Origin: Physcia stellaris
Taxonomy: Eukaryota; Ascomycota; Lecanoromycetes; Caliciales; Physciaceae
Direction of reading: 5' to 3'
NCBI GenBank assembly: GCA_018902385.1
Contig: JABSSW010000103.1
Coordinates: 1-29,120, forward strand
DNA: 29,120 nt
The notes under the pieces are model-generated. The model was given only the letters and a program-made list of their open reading frames with translations. It was not told the DNA's origin and made no database searches. The first letter of the stretch is position 1. Each line of letters begins with the position of its first letter. Shown piece after piece: positions 18,186-28,329 of this stretch. The translations under genes were made by a program, and so were the position numbers.

Positions 18186-19531
18186 TCGTCGAATCATGTA
18201 TTGACAATGTCATAAAAAATTGTTTTCATTTTATTCAGCAAATTTGATTCGCAAAATAAATGCAAACATTGTTGAAAATGTTGAAAAAAATTTGCGATTT
18301 CGCAAAAATTTTTTTTTTGAATCAAAATAAAAATATTTCGAATTGAAAATGTTTAAATTTTTGAATATTGAAATCATTTGAATGATCGAAAAAAAACGTT
18401 GACTTGCTGAATAATTGAATGTAATTTTGAAAAATTTTCAAACACAATGAATAAATTCAATATTAAATGTTGATGCAAGATTTCGTCAAAAAATTTTTGT
18501 CGTTTTCGACGAAATGTTATTGAATTCAACTTTGTGACGAAAAAAACGAAATTTTTTCGTTATTGAAACAAATATGATCGAGCAATGTTTTCAAAAAAAC
18601 GAATGATTTCAATATTGAGTTTTTGTCAAAATATTGAACGAAAATATGAAAAATTTGAAAAATTGATTTGAAATTTGAACTCGAAATGTTATCAATTTCA
18701 TCACGAATGACGAAAAGTCAAATCAATTTGATAAGCAAACAAATGTAAATTTTGAAAATTTTCAAAAATCAAAAAATGATTCATGTATTGATATAAAATT
18801 GTCAATATTGAAAATTTTGTCAAAAAATTGACTGATTTTCGAACTCGATTATTTGAAAAAATTTGAAATTTTTTAGACGAAATATTGAATTGATCGAATG
18901 AATAAAAAAAAACGATCGATTCGCTAAAAATCTAATAAAAATTTTGAAAAATTTTCGAAACAAATAAATGATTCGAATTCGATCGAAAAATGAAATTTCA
19001 ATCGAAAATTTCTGATGTAATGATTAAATTTTTGAAATCGTAATTTTCGATGTGAAATTTTGAAAAAGTGATATTGAATTCATCGCAAAAATTGAAAAAA
19101 AAAATCGTTTTATTAAAATCAACAATCACGTTTTCGAATTGTTTTTCAAACAAAATGAATGATTGCAATACTGAATGTTGATGAAAATTTGAATGATTTT
19201 TTGATTCGATATTGAAATTATCATCGAAACAGAAAAAAAAAATCGTTTTATTATGATCAATAAATATTTGTTCGAATTGATTTTCGAACAAAAATGATGA
19301 TTCGAATAATGATGTCGAAAATTTGATTGCTGATCGAATAACGAAATTTCTGATTCGATTTTTATTCAGATATTTTTTGTATGATGTTTTTTGATGATTT
19401 AAATTTGATTTGATAATTTTTTGAATTTCAAACACGAATGTTTCGTCAAAAGTGATAAAAATTGTTGTTGTTTGTGAATCGAAACTATCGCGTAAATTCG
19501 TTTGTTCTGAGCGTTTTTTAAGACAAAACAA
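18186..19531 (-). other. Repeat-rich 5' region of element B
   Basis: The minus strand at 19531-18998 is open for 177 codons. It starts with KKRSEQTNLRDSFDSQTTT and FVFEIQKIIKSNLNHQK (shared with A). It then shows two tandem units of the form F(E/E)(N/K)QFE...NKTIFFF.F.D.FNI. Near 18240-18300 a second FQHFQQC.HL...SNLLN unit is visible. I read this as the upstream, internally repeated part of the gag-like gene or leader, with the exact start unresolved (the first codon seen is TTG). Confidence 0.45.
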
Positions 19532-19717
19532 ACGAGTTTATTATGTTTCGTTCTTTTCAATTCACAACGAATCTATTATGTTTCGTTGCTTTCGTTGAAT
19601 GATCAAGCGATACGAGTCTATTATGTTTTTTTATCGTCATTGAATTTGACAGAAAGTTTTGTTTATTTAATGTTCGCGTATTTTATAACGAACATGACGT
19701 GATTGATTTCGATATAA
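19532..19717 (-). other. Leader next to the 5' LTR of B: triple repeat and hairpin
   Basis: Three copies of a motif close to acgaatctattatgttt, better kept than in A, precede a hairpin with perfect 7-bp arms at 19670-19695. Arms and loop (cgtattttataa) are unchanged between A and B. Confidence 0.5.
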
Positions 19718-19933
19718 TGTGAAATGCTATGCAATGATATAATACTATTACATAATTACACGAGAATATCGAAATGAAAAGCAAATACATGAAAATTCGA
19801 CAAAACATATGTAAAAGATTTGATCATAGACGAATTTCGATTTTGTCATTCGATGTGATAAGATAAAAATGTTAATTTTAATGAGTGATCAGATGTTGAT
19901 TTCAGATGTTGAAACCGATGCACGTTCGTCACA
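19718..19933 (-). repeat. 5' LTR of element B (216 bp)
   Basis: TGTGA/TCACA ends. It keeps more AG and CT steps than the other LTRs (including one CC at 19915), so it is the least mutated of the four. Confidence 0.93.
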
Positions 19934-19938
19934 AAAAA
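19934..19938. repeat. Target-site duplication of element B (AAAAA)
   Basis: Five A residues follow the right LTR and five precede the left LTR (13573-13577). The low complexity makes it weaker evidence than the ACGAT of element A. Confidence 0.6.
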
Positions 19939-20268
19939 TACGAAAATTTCAAAAAAATTCGCAATGAAAACGAATTAAAAATTTGAAAATTAAAAAAATG
20001 TCGAAAACAATATTTCGAATAAAAAAAATTTAATGAAAATGAAAATTTAAATGCAAATCAATTCGATGATAATAATATTAACAATAATAAAACGAATAAC
20101 GATAAAAAGTTCGAATTTTGAATAAATCGAATAATATGTTAAAATAATGCACAAATTAACAAATCGAAAAACGTCACATGAAAAAAACAAATCGACGAAT
20201 GAATAATAATATTGATATAAACAAAAACAAAATATTAATCAAAAAATCATAAAAATTGATTTTTATTT
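19939..20268. other. A-rich spacer, no gene seen
   Basis: No reading frame or RNA gene is evident. A short string (aataatgcacaaattaacaa, near 20144) resembles one left of element B (near 13540), so the two flanks may be halves of a local duplication. Confidence 0.3.
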
Positions 20269-20358
20269 CGTTCAAATTTTTCGCGTTTAAATTTATTACG
20301 TTCAAATTTTTTGCGTTCAAATTTTTTTCGTTCAAATTTTTTGTGTTCAAATTTGCAA
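20269..20358. repeat. 15-bp tandem repeat, six units
   Basis: Units close to cgttcaaattttttg begin at 20269, 20284, 20299, 20314, 20329 and 20344, an exact 15-bp period with one to four changes per unit. It lies about 110 bp upstream of the histone-like relic. Confidence 0.85.
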
Positions 20359-20478
20359 TTCAATCGAACAAAAAATCAATCGCAAAACGTTCGAAATCAT
20401 TAATTAAAAAAAAATAACGAATAAATCGATAATGCATTCAAATTATGCGTTATCGAATATTGATTAACACATTAATAA

Positions 20479-20853
20479 AAACACAAACGAACAAAATTCG
20501 AAATGATCGCATTGCGCGAAATTAAACGTTTTCAAAAAATTATTGAATTATTAATTGCAAAAAAATCGTTCGCGAAATTTGTGAAAAAAATGATAAAAAA
20601 TATAAAAACGAATGTCAAAATTCAAATATCGATTTTTGAAATTTTACAAAAAAATATCAAAACGTTTGTCACAAAAATGTTTGAAAATAAATCAAATGCA
20701 TTATTTTTGCGCATTATTTTAATAATTAATTTTTATGAAATAATTCATGAAAAAACAATTCATACGAAACGAATAACTTTTCAAATAAAAAATATTCATT
20801 TTGTTCGAAAATTTTTGAAAATATTTGTGAACAACAACGTCACAATCATTTAA
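20479..20853 (+). pseudogene. Decayed histone H3-family gene
   Basis: Histone H3 is a core nucleosome protein. The open frame gives KFEMIALREIKRFQKIIELLI, aligning with KPGTVALREIRR.QK.TELLI. It continues with AKKSFAKFVKKM (.KLPF.RLVREI), IKTNVKIQIS (FKTDLRFQSS), ILQKNIKTFVTKMFEN (ALQEA.EAYLV.LFED) and finally TIHTKRITFQIKNIHFVRKF (AIHAKRVTIQ.KDIQLARR). Many changes are C-to-T or G-to-A in CC/GG contexts (Pro to Phe, Gly to Glu, Asp to Asn). About 18 extra codons between the FEN and TIHTKR blocks have the size of a fungal intron and may be an unspliced one. The N-terminal tail is missing upstream of a TAA at 20476. Loop 1 has canonical H3 length, without the extra residues of CENP-A. The C-terminus is extended. 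Confidence 0.75.
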
Positions 20854-22900
20854 ACACAACGTTAATTTTGTTGAATAATTAATTTACATAATTTAAATTC
20901 GTGTTTGAATTTTGTTTTTCAAATCGATATTTGTTATAAATGAAATGAAAATTGAATCGATTAACATTTAAAAAACGCGAAATATCAAATTATGTATATA
21001 TTTGACAATTTTGTTGTCGAATTATTATCAAAATCATATAAAACGAAAACAAAATTTTTGTCAAATATGACGCAACAAAATATTATCAATTTTCATGCTG
21101 TTTATAATTGATTTCGATTTATAACAATATTTCATCAAATAATAATAATATGATAAATCACTTTTTGTTAATTTTGAACAATACATTATATCATTATTTT
21201 TCATTTTAATTTTTGAATTGTTAAAATTTAATTTATGTTTTTCAAATAACGCAATATAAATATGAATTTTAATTTTTGCATTAAATTATTGCGTGCAACA
21301 AAATAGTAAATATCGAATTATTCGAATATTTAATTTTTCAAAAAATCAAAAATTATCATAAATAAAACAAAACAAATGTTTATAATAACAATATTTGTTT
21401 TTTAATAAAGTTGAAATTTCTTTTCGATTGTTGAAAACAAATAATTTTAATATATCGAAATAAAAAATAAAAAATAAAATATCGATTTAAAAAACGATTT
21501 AACGAAAAAATAATAAAATATTATTCGATTAATTTCGTATATAAATTAAAATAACACGATTTGATATATTATTTCAAATATATTATATATCTTTATATAA
21601 ATCATTTAAATTATTGAAACATATATTATTTATATTACAATCATAAATTTATAATTATATTACAAATAAATTCGAAAGTTTTTTTTAAAAAAACTTTGTT
21701 TGAATTGATATAAAAAATTTATTGAATTTTGAATTTATCAATTTGTATACAATCAAAATTTCGCATTTCAATAATTCAATGTTTTCGCGTCAAAATTCAA
21801 CAAATATTGCAATATCAAATTTTTTTCATCGAATTTTACAATTTCGATTACATAAACGAAAATTATATTAAATTCTTGATTGATGTGTAATGTACGAAAA
21901 ATTTGCATCAAAATTTTGATGTTTTTCGTCAAAATTGATTTAAATCAATAAAATAGTAAGTTTTTGAAAAGAAAACGATAAATATTTTTAATAAAATGTG
22001 TTTTATCATTTTATTATATCTTATTTCGCATATGATTAATAAAATGACAATTTTTGTAATTTTATAATAATTTATATATAATATAATATTGAAATGTCAA
22101 TTCATATTATTTCGTACGTTTTTATTGTGATTATATTTTTATTTTATTAATTGTTTAAATTATTGTACGTTAATATTTTAATTTCAAATTTGTATTCTTT
22201 AAAAACAAATATTTGTATCATATATATGTTTGAATTTGAATTGAAAAAACGTTTATATTGAATTTCAAATTTTTAATTTTAAAAATGTATTTCAATTAAA
22301 TTTCAAAACTCGAATATAATTAATATCAATATTCGTTTTGAAAGTTTCAATTGATTGAATTTTCAATGAAAAATTTATGACATTAATTTCTATATACGAA
22401 TTGACATGTTCAATAATTTTCTAACTAATTTAATATTTTTGTTATGAACAGTTATTCGTTTTGCATAAATAATTAATTTGTTAACAATGAATAAATATCA
22501 ATAAAATTATGATTTCAAAGTTTGAACAATAAAAAAAAATATTTATTTTCGAATATATCAATAACATAAATTTCGATTGTTTTTGTAATGTTTTCAAAAC
22601 ATTTGTTTAAATTCGCATTTCGACATTTTGATCAATTATTTCAAACAAATTTTTTCGAATCATTCGTTAAAATGACAATTTTGATATCATAAAATCAATC
22701 AATTTTTGATATTTTCGAATTTTTTTAAAAACGTTCAATTTTGTTTTGTTTTTGATTTAATAAAAATCAATTTGTGCGAATCAAATACATTATCAATATA
22801 CATTATTTTTTTTTATTTCGATTTTTTGTTTCAAACATTATTCGAAACAATTTTACGCGAAATTTCAAAAACGATCAAATCGATTTGAAAATTTTTTTGT
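20854..22900. other. TA-rich stretch, no gene seen
   Basis: About 2 kb with many TA steps and runs of tat/ata (for example 21570-21680) and few CG steps, unlike the retroelement blocks. I find no protein motif, tRNA or LTR. It may be old intergenic sequence mutated for longer. Confidence 0.5.
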
Positions 22901-22904
22901 TGAA

Positions 22905-23230
22905 TTATTGATAATTTTTTGCGCGATTTTTTTTTTCAATATCAATTTCACGATTTTTATTTCGTGAATTTTTAATTCGTTTATTCACGATTTTTTTTCG
23001 CGAATTATTATTGATTTGAAATTGATCAATTCGTTTTTGAATCGTTAAAAATGCGATGATGTTTTCGTTCGCAACAATATCGTTAAATTTCGATATTTTT
23101 CGCGATTTTCGATGCACATTATCAATATTTTTTTCGAAATTTTCAGTAAACGAATTGATTTTTTCATTTTTTTGTTTTCGACATCATTCAAAAATTTCGT
23201 GATCACGATATTTAAAAAATCATTTTTCAA
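22905..23230 (-). pseudogene. Possible charged, coding-like relic
   Basis: Two overlapping minus-strand frames give highly charged sequence, for example HRKSRKISKFNDIVANENII and KRIKNSRNKNREIDIEKKNR. Several Asn and Lys could derive from Asp and Glu by G-to-A change, implying an originally acidic/basic repeat protein or coiled coil. There is no recognised domain, and low-complexity AT-rich DNA could give the same picture. Confidence 0.2.
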
Positions 23231-23460
23231 TTTTTAATCGACAAACATTATTATCAAACATTGTTTCGATTCATTTTATCGATGATTTTTTCGAAATTTT
23301 CAAAAAACGTATTGTTTTTTTTTTTTCATTTTTTTTTTTTGACATCGTTCAGAAATTCGATGATTATTGTATTTAAAAAATCAATTATTAATTTTTAATT
23401 GTTGAATGCATCATTATTAAACATTATTTCGATTCATCTCATCGATGTTTTTTTTTCTTT
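23134..23460. repeat. 157-bp tandem repeat, two units plus a partial third
   Basis: tcgaaattttca begins at 23134 and 23291. Each is followed by a T-rich run, gacatc.ttca, tatttaaaaaatca, aca/catcattattaaacatt and ttcgattcat...atcgatg. A third unit starts near 23448 and fades. The period is not a multiple of three. Confidence 0.7.
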
Positions 23461-23599
23461 TTTTTTCGTGTCATTCAGTTCAAATTTTAAACATTTTTTC
23501 AAAATCGAAAAATCGATATCAATTTCGTTTTTTATGAATGTTTTATCGTTTCGCGAATTGAAATTTTCAATTTCGAAAATGTTTGAATTTTGAAAATGT

Positions 23600-24340
23600 T
23601 TTGATAAATTTGTCGTTGAAAAATATTTTCGAACAAATTTTATTGTTTTATCAATAATATATTCAAACAATAAAGTGAAAAATACAAATTTTCAAATTTC
23701 ATAAAATTCATTTTTGTTTGCGTTACGAAATAATTTATCAAATAAAATATTAATAATAAATTAATTAAAATATTAAAATGAAAATTGAAAAAAAATCAAC
23801 GTTTATACGATTCGAAAATTAAATTTCGCAATTATATGCGATTATGCGCAATTTAATTAATTCTTTCGATATTTTGATTGAATGCAAATAATTTATACAT
23901 TATTTGTTTGCATTATCGATGATTATTGCAAATTTCATTTCAAATCGTTTATTATTAAATTTTGAAATCATAAAACGAAATACATTTTTTATTGAACGAC
24001 GAAAATGATTATTTATCGCAATTTTTTGTTTTTGTTTTTTTATCGTTTTAATAAATTTCAAATTTTCGAAACAACGTTTTTAAATTTTGCATTTATCGTT
24101 CGATTATAATATTTGATCATTATCGTTTTTTCGAATTGAAATCTGAAAAGAAATGACAATCATATTGTGTATAACAACTATTGCGAATACATCTCATAAC
24201 AAAACAATTTTCGAATTCAGTGATTTATTCAAAACAACAAAATTCTCATAAATCAAAACAACGATCAATTTCTATATTTGTTACTTTTTTTTTCATTACA
24301 GTTTGTCTCTATTCTATATCAACGTCTTTTTTTTTCACAA
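23600..24340. other. AT-rich spacer, no gene seen
   Basis: No protein motif or RNA gene. From about 24130 the sequence keeps more CT/AG (for example tctctattctat near 24305), marking a less mutated segment. Confidence 0.4.
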
Positions 24341-24345
24341 CATAA

Positions 24346-24729
24346 TTACAAAGCAATTTGAAACGCTGCATTTATTTGCGTTTTTCGCAATTCAAAATCA
24401 AAATTCAAAATCGTTTTGTTTTTGCTTTTCAACGAACTCGCTTTTTCGAAAATCTTGAAAATTGTTCGTGCTTGTTTCAGTTCATGACGTTTGATTTTGT
24501 CGCGTTGCAATTTCGACTGTTTCGATTTCGAGCATTCAAACAAAATAATGATTATCATAATCAGAATTTTGCATTGTTGTTTGAAATTTGACTGAACGAA
24601 TTGTTTCATTTCGCAACGAGCAACAGCTTGATCGTAGACATCGCGATTTCGATTATACATTACGTCGAAATTCAGAATTTGAATTTGAAACGATAACGCA
24701 TTGATCGTTTGTTGAAACGTTATGTTCAT
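24346..24729 (-). pseudogene. Unassigned 127-codon frame, lightly mutated
   Basis: The frame has a true ATG at its start (24727-24729). It encodes NITFQQTINALSFQIQIL, a central NRNRDVYDQAVARCEMKQF, then basic KSKQSKLQRDKIKRHELKQA and a KSKNKTI..NFDFELRKTQIN end. The composition suggests a helical, basic, possibly coiled-coil protein. It retains more CAG, AAG and GCT-type codons than the neighbouring gypsy genes. I do not recognise a family. Likely options are part of a transposon protein or a host gene fragment. Confidence 0.35.
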
Positions 24730-25228
24730 TGTTGTGAATCAATTTTTGATCAAAAAGTGTTAACAATGTCACAAGAATGAATTCATAATATTATTCACGT
24801 TGTGATTTTGAAAATGTTTTGTCAAACGATAATCGAAATCTCGAGATTTGAAATTGTGATAAAAAAAAAAACGCAAAAAAAATCGTTATATATGAATCAC
24901 GAATATTCGTCGAAAATCGAATCATTGCGATGTGTGACTCAATCAAAGTCTAATTCGACGTAAAAATTCTGTTGAAACTCTGTGATTTGAAAAACGATGA
25001 ATTAATCTTTTTGTAAAATTCAAAAAATGTGACATCAGAAATGTATAGCAAAGACGATTGTATGATTAGATTAATAATTGCAAAATTAACTATTTTTCAA
25101 ATTTTTGCTCATATAATCAATCAATCTGTTCAATCGTACGCACACTTCGAAACTTATCCGAAAATATGAACTTGTTGAATTGATCGAAAATTTGATGTTG
25201 ACGTGATCAAAATAATCGTTTTCGTGAT
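24730..25228. other. Spacer with an 8-bp inverted repeat, no gene seen
   Basis: atgtcaca near 24767 and tgtgacat near 25028 form an inverted pair about 260 bp apart. This could mark a small element or an LTR, but there is no second copy in the window. A surviving CC lies at 25158. Confidence 0.25.
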
Positions 25229-25489
25229 TTATCGAATTTCGATAATCGAATTGTTTGATATAATTTTATCGAAATTCGATTCGCAATGTTTTGTTGATTT
25301 GAATTCTGAATGTTTTACATGCGTTTTCTTTTTAGCATCGAAATTTTTGAAATGATCAATATTTTCGACATGTTTCGCAATAGAAATTGTTAAATTTGTG
25401 TAAATATGTTTTTTTTTTTTGAAATTTGAAAATCGTTGTAATCGCGATTTTCGCATTCGTAAATCGTTGAATTGAAAAATCACTGTCAT
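25229..25489 (-). pseudogene. Unassigned 86-codon basic frame
   Basis: The first codon is a true ATG (25487-25489). The sequence is Lys/His-rich, with RMRKSRLQRFSNFKKKKHIY and DAKKKTHVKHSEFKSTKHC. No known domain is visible. It lies between G2 and the frame at 24346-24729 on the same strand; the two may be parts of one decayed gene, but no motif proves it. Confidence 0.25.
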
Positions 25490-25845
25490 CGTGATTTTCG
25501 TATTTGATTATTTTTCATTTCGATTTCTAATCAGTTTGCGTTAAAAATCTGAAAATACATTTTTTTGAATGATTCAAAAAAAAACATGATTTGATGATTT
25601 CACTATTTGTTGTTTTCAGAATCGAGAATTTGATTTCGTACAATTCACAACTTTCGATTTAATGACTGACAATTAATTGATTGACAGTGAATTTTGAATT
25701 CGAATCATTTTTTTTTTTCGTATATCAAATTCATGAAAAATTTAAACGCGAAAAACGTCGTTGTCGTGATCGCATTCGATATATCAAATTTCGATAATTT
25801 TTTTGATTTTTTTTTCATTTCACATTTTATTCGTCGTTCAGTCAA

Positions 25846-25913
25846 ATCGAACAACAATTTCTGAAAATGTTTTTGACACGATTGATTCTTTATGCGTCGT
25901 AAATTTTAGACAA
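25846..25913. repeat. 68-bp sequence shared with element B
   Basis: It starts aatcgaacaacaatttctga and continues through gtttttgacacgatt to atgcgtcgtaaattt. The same string, with a few differences, lies at 14106-14173 in the B-specific segment. Here it lies just beyond the end of the G2 coding region, where a G2 3' untranslated region or LTR would be. Confidence 0.65.
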
Positions 25914-26029
25914 TAAATAGTATTGAATTACGTGTGAAAATTGAATTTTTTGTCAGCGATTTCATCGTGAAAATTACATTTATTTAACGTCGAACGCGTC
26001 GACGATTGATGATTTGTTGACATTCATTT

Positions 26030-26195
26030 TTTTCGAATTATTTGCGAAATTTTCGAAACATATTTTTAAATGTTTAATTATTGCAATTGATTTTCAAATA
26101 CGTTTTTCGTAATTTTTTCATTGAATCAAATAATAAAGTTTTGATTCACTGTATGATTTATTCGAAATCTGATTTTTTATAAATTTTGCTGTTCA
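26030..26195 (-). pseudogene. G2 integrase C-terminal chromodomain
   Basis: The minus strand reads TAKFIKNQISNKSYSESKL, then YYLIQ, a TGA where Trp is expected, KNYEKRI, a second Trp-type TGA, and KSIAIIKHLKICFENF. This matches the YLVKWKGY...TWEP...L....L..F pattern of chromodomains, with both Trp lost. In chromoviruses this domain binds methylated histone H3 (usually H3K9) and steers integration into heterochromatin. Just upstream, IHDVFHVSLL (the conserved MHDVFHVSLL block of Ty3/gypsy integrases) confirms the context. Confidence 0.82.
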
Positions 26196-26199
26196 GAAT

Positions 26200-27450
26200 G
26201 ATTTCAATTCAGAATTTTCGTTCGTGAATTTTTCGTCATTTTCGATATTCGACTGATACGTAAGTTCTAACGAAATTTTTTTAAATTTGATTTCTTTCAA
26301 CAATGAAACGTGAAAAACGTCATGAATTCGTCAACGTTTGAATATTTCGAATTGATATGCTTGATCTTTTATTATTTTAAATATTTTGAATGAATCGAAA
26401 AATTTTCACTCGAATTTCTTATTGCGTTTGATGCGAATGTTCTTGTTTGCGTTGACGTTGACGTAATTTTTACGTAAAAACGTTTTATTTTTTGTTTTTG
26501 CATTTTTGTATTTGATTTGTTGTTTCTGTGCGTATGTTAAATTGATTTTCAATATTTTCATCAATTCGATCAACTTTTCGACATGTTTTTCGCAAATTTT
26601 GATTTAATTTTGAAATTTGCAAATTTTTCGAAAAATATTTTCGAAAAATATTTTTGCATTGTCACAAAAAACGACATTTGCGTTGACGCATGTTTATTGT
26701 TGTTGTAAACAAATTCAATCATCGACAATAATTTTATTCAATTATTCTGTTGAAAATTGACGTAAATTCTGAAATATTGTTTCATGATTGAGTTTTGACG
26801 TTTCGTCTGATCGTTTGTTTGCGAATGATAAACTGTGAATATTTTAAATTTGATTTTTAAAACATAACATAAAACGTCGTGATATTTCGAAATAAAAATC
26901 GATTTTCTGTCTGTTGTTATCGATAAGAAAAATCATGAAATTTAATGATTTTCCGAATCAATATTTCGACGAAATTTTTTGCGATCATTGTTTTCTTGAT
27001 CGAAATGTAATGTGTCATTTTCGTCAAACGATTTACGACAACGAATATTGAATCGTACGTTGTTTCGTTTCATGTTTTGTTTTCAGATAAATTTGTCACG
27101 AAATTCATAATAATGTCAGTTCATTTGAATTTCGATATGAAAAAAAACGATAATTTTTCGTATGACTTGTGACGAAATGTTTTGTTTTTTTTGCAAATTG
27201 CACATGTTTCGCAATATTTTTTTATTTGTGTTCGCATGTTTGAATCATGTTGAGAATTTTTTCTTCTTTTTTCGTTCGATCAGTAATATTTTCGTCGTAT
27301 TAATTTCAAAATACGTTTTACATCGAAATGATTTGCGAAAAAATTGTCATGATTCGTTTTTATGACGTTTTTTCTCAAATTCGATAAAACGTACAAACGA
27401 TTTTCGTGTCACAATACTTTTTTCGTTTACTCAAAACGAGTGTGACTTTT
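26200..27450 (-). pseudogene. G2 integrase
   Basis: Reading leftward: RLYVLSNLRKNVI and NHDNFFANHFDVKRIL..IRRKYY (H2 half of the zinc site), then CETCAICKKNKTFRHKSY (C2 half). The core starts MNFVTNLSENK, where the DDE Asp of MDF is Asn. It continues with YDSIFVVVNRLTKMTHYI, where the DRLTKM Asp is also Asn, and then EFVYNNNKHASTQMSFF (the E.AYN...H.STG.SPF block). A further FKIIKDQAYQFEIFK segment leads to the chromodomain. Several frameshifts and Trp-type stops break it. Both Asn changes are G-to-A after a purine. Confidence 0.85.
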
Positions 27451-27636
27451 CAAAAATAATTAATTTTTGTCTCACTTGAATCGCACAAGAATTTTTTTTA
27501 ACAATGAACGAATCAATTCGACAAAATTGTCAATGATTTTATCATCGTATGTTGCATCATGTTTATGAATATGTTTTCGCGCAATCATTTCGTCGATCGA
27601 CTCGAAAATCGTTGCACTATTCAATATTAATATTTT

Positions 27637-28110
27637 TCATTCGTTGATAATCACGTTTGATATATCTGAAACGTCAAAAAAATCACTCGAAAAATTGTTT
27701 TTTTTATTTTTTTCAAGAAATTCGCACGCGAAATTTTCATTTTCGTTGAATTTGAGCATCGTTGTTTTGATTTCGTTTACATAAATCGAAAATTCGTTTG
27801 AATTCGTTTGTAAAAATTGTCGCAAACGCGTCAAAATTTGACGATTGTTTTCAATTTCATTTTCGATGATCGTCATGTGATCAAATCGTTTTGACAAATC
27901 GTTCGTAAAATTTTTATTGTCGAAACGATAATCGATGACAAAATTGTAACGTGACAATTTTTGTGCCATCGTATTTGTCGAAATGATAATTTTGTTTGTA
28001 ATCGTGGAAACGACTGAAATTTCGATGATTCGTCAAAACGAAAATTTGTTTTTCGTTTTTTCAAATAATGACGTCGATGTTTAAATGCGAAAATTATGAT
28101 CAAAATTTTT
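27637..28110 (-). pseudogene. G2 RNase H domain and pol spacer
   Basis: The block FKHRRHYLKKRKTNF (FKEWRHYLEG..) is followed, after frame slips, by AQKLSRYNFVIDYRFDNKNF and TNDLSKRFDHM. These correspond to WAQ.LS.YDF.I.YRPG..N.ADALSRRPD, the RNase H end. The open frame then runs about 80 codons further (27880-27637) as an acidic spacer typical between RNase H and integrase. CC survives at 27966 and GG at 28006. Confidence 0.8.
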
Positions 28111-28329
28111 TGTCGTGAATTTCATACTAATTGCATTTCGCGAATATCATTTTTTTTGAAAAATAAATTATCGAATGTCAATGATCTTTGTCGTCTGATT
28201 GACAGAATATTTTTCTATTGCTTTATTCGAAACGTCAATTTTCACACGAATGAATCTAATCGAATCGAAATGTTGCAAAACAGAAATTTTCATAAACGCT
28301 TTGCGTAATCGTTTGAATGATTCGAAAAT

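Larger units (their letters stand above)
13578..19933 (-). mobile_element. Element B: full-length copy of the same family, 6356 bp
   Basis: Two 216-bp LTRs with TGTGA/TCACA ends flank a 5.9-kb interior collinear with element A. The 5-bp duplication AAAAA borders it (13573-13577 and 19934-19938). Orientation is minus, as in A, shown by the polypurine tract at the left LTR and the leader hairpin at the right LTR. It differs from A by an extra segment of about 490 bp near its 3' end, by lacking the second gag C-terminal block, and by a different spacing of the C2H2 fingers. No pol domain was found. Confidence 0.88.

Noticed and set aside
20269-20358. CRISPR array
   Set aside because: The 15-bp units follow each other with no spacers; this is a simple tandem repeat in a eukaryotic context.
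20479-20853. CENP-A (centromeric H3) rather than H3
   Set aside because: The LLIAK string is seen in some CENP-A proteins, but loop 1 aligns with canonical H3 without extra residues or the usual Trp. Left as H3-family, undecided on subtype.
24767-25035. Solo LTR or miniature inverted-repeat element bounded by atgtcaca/tgtgacat
   Set aside because: Only 8-bp arms, no target duplication seen and no second copy in the window; kept as a remark on the spacer.
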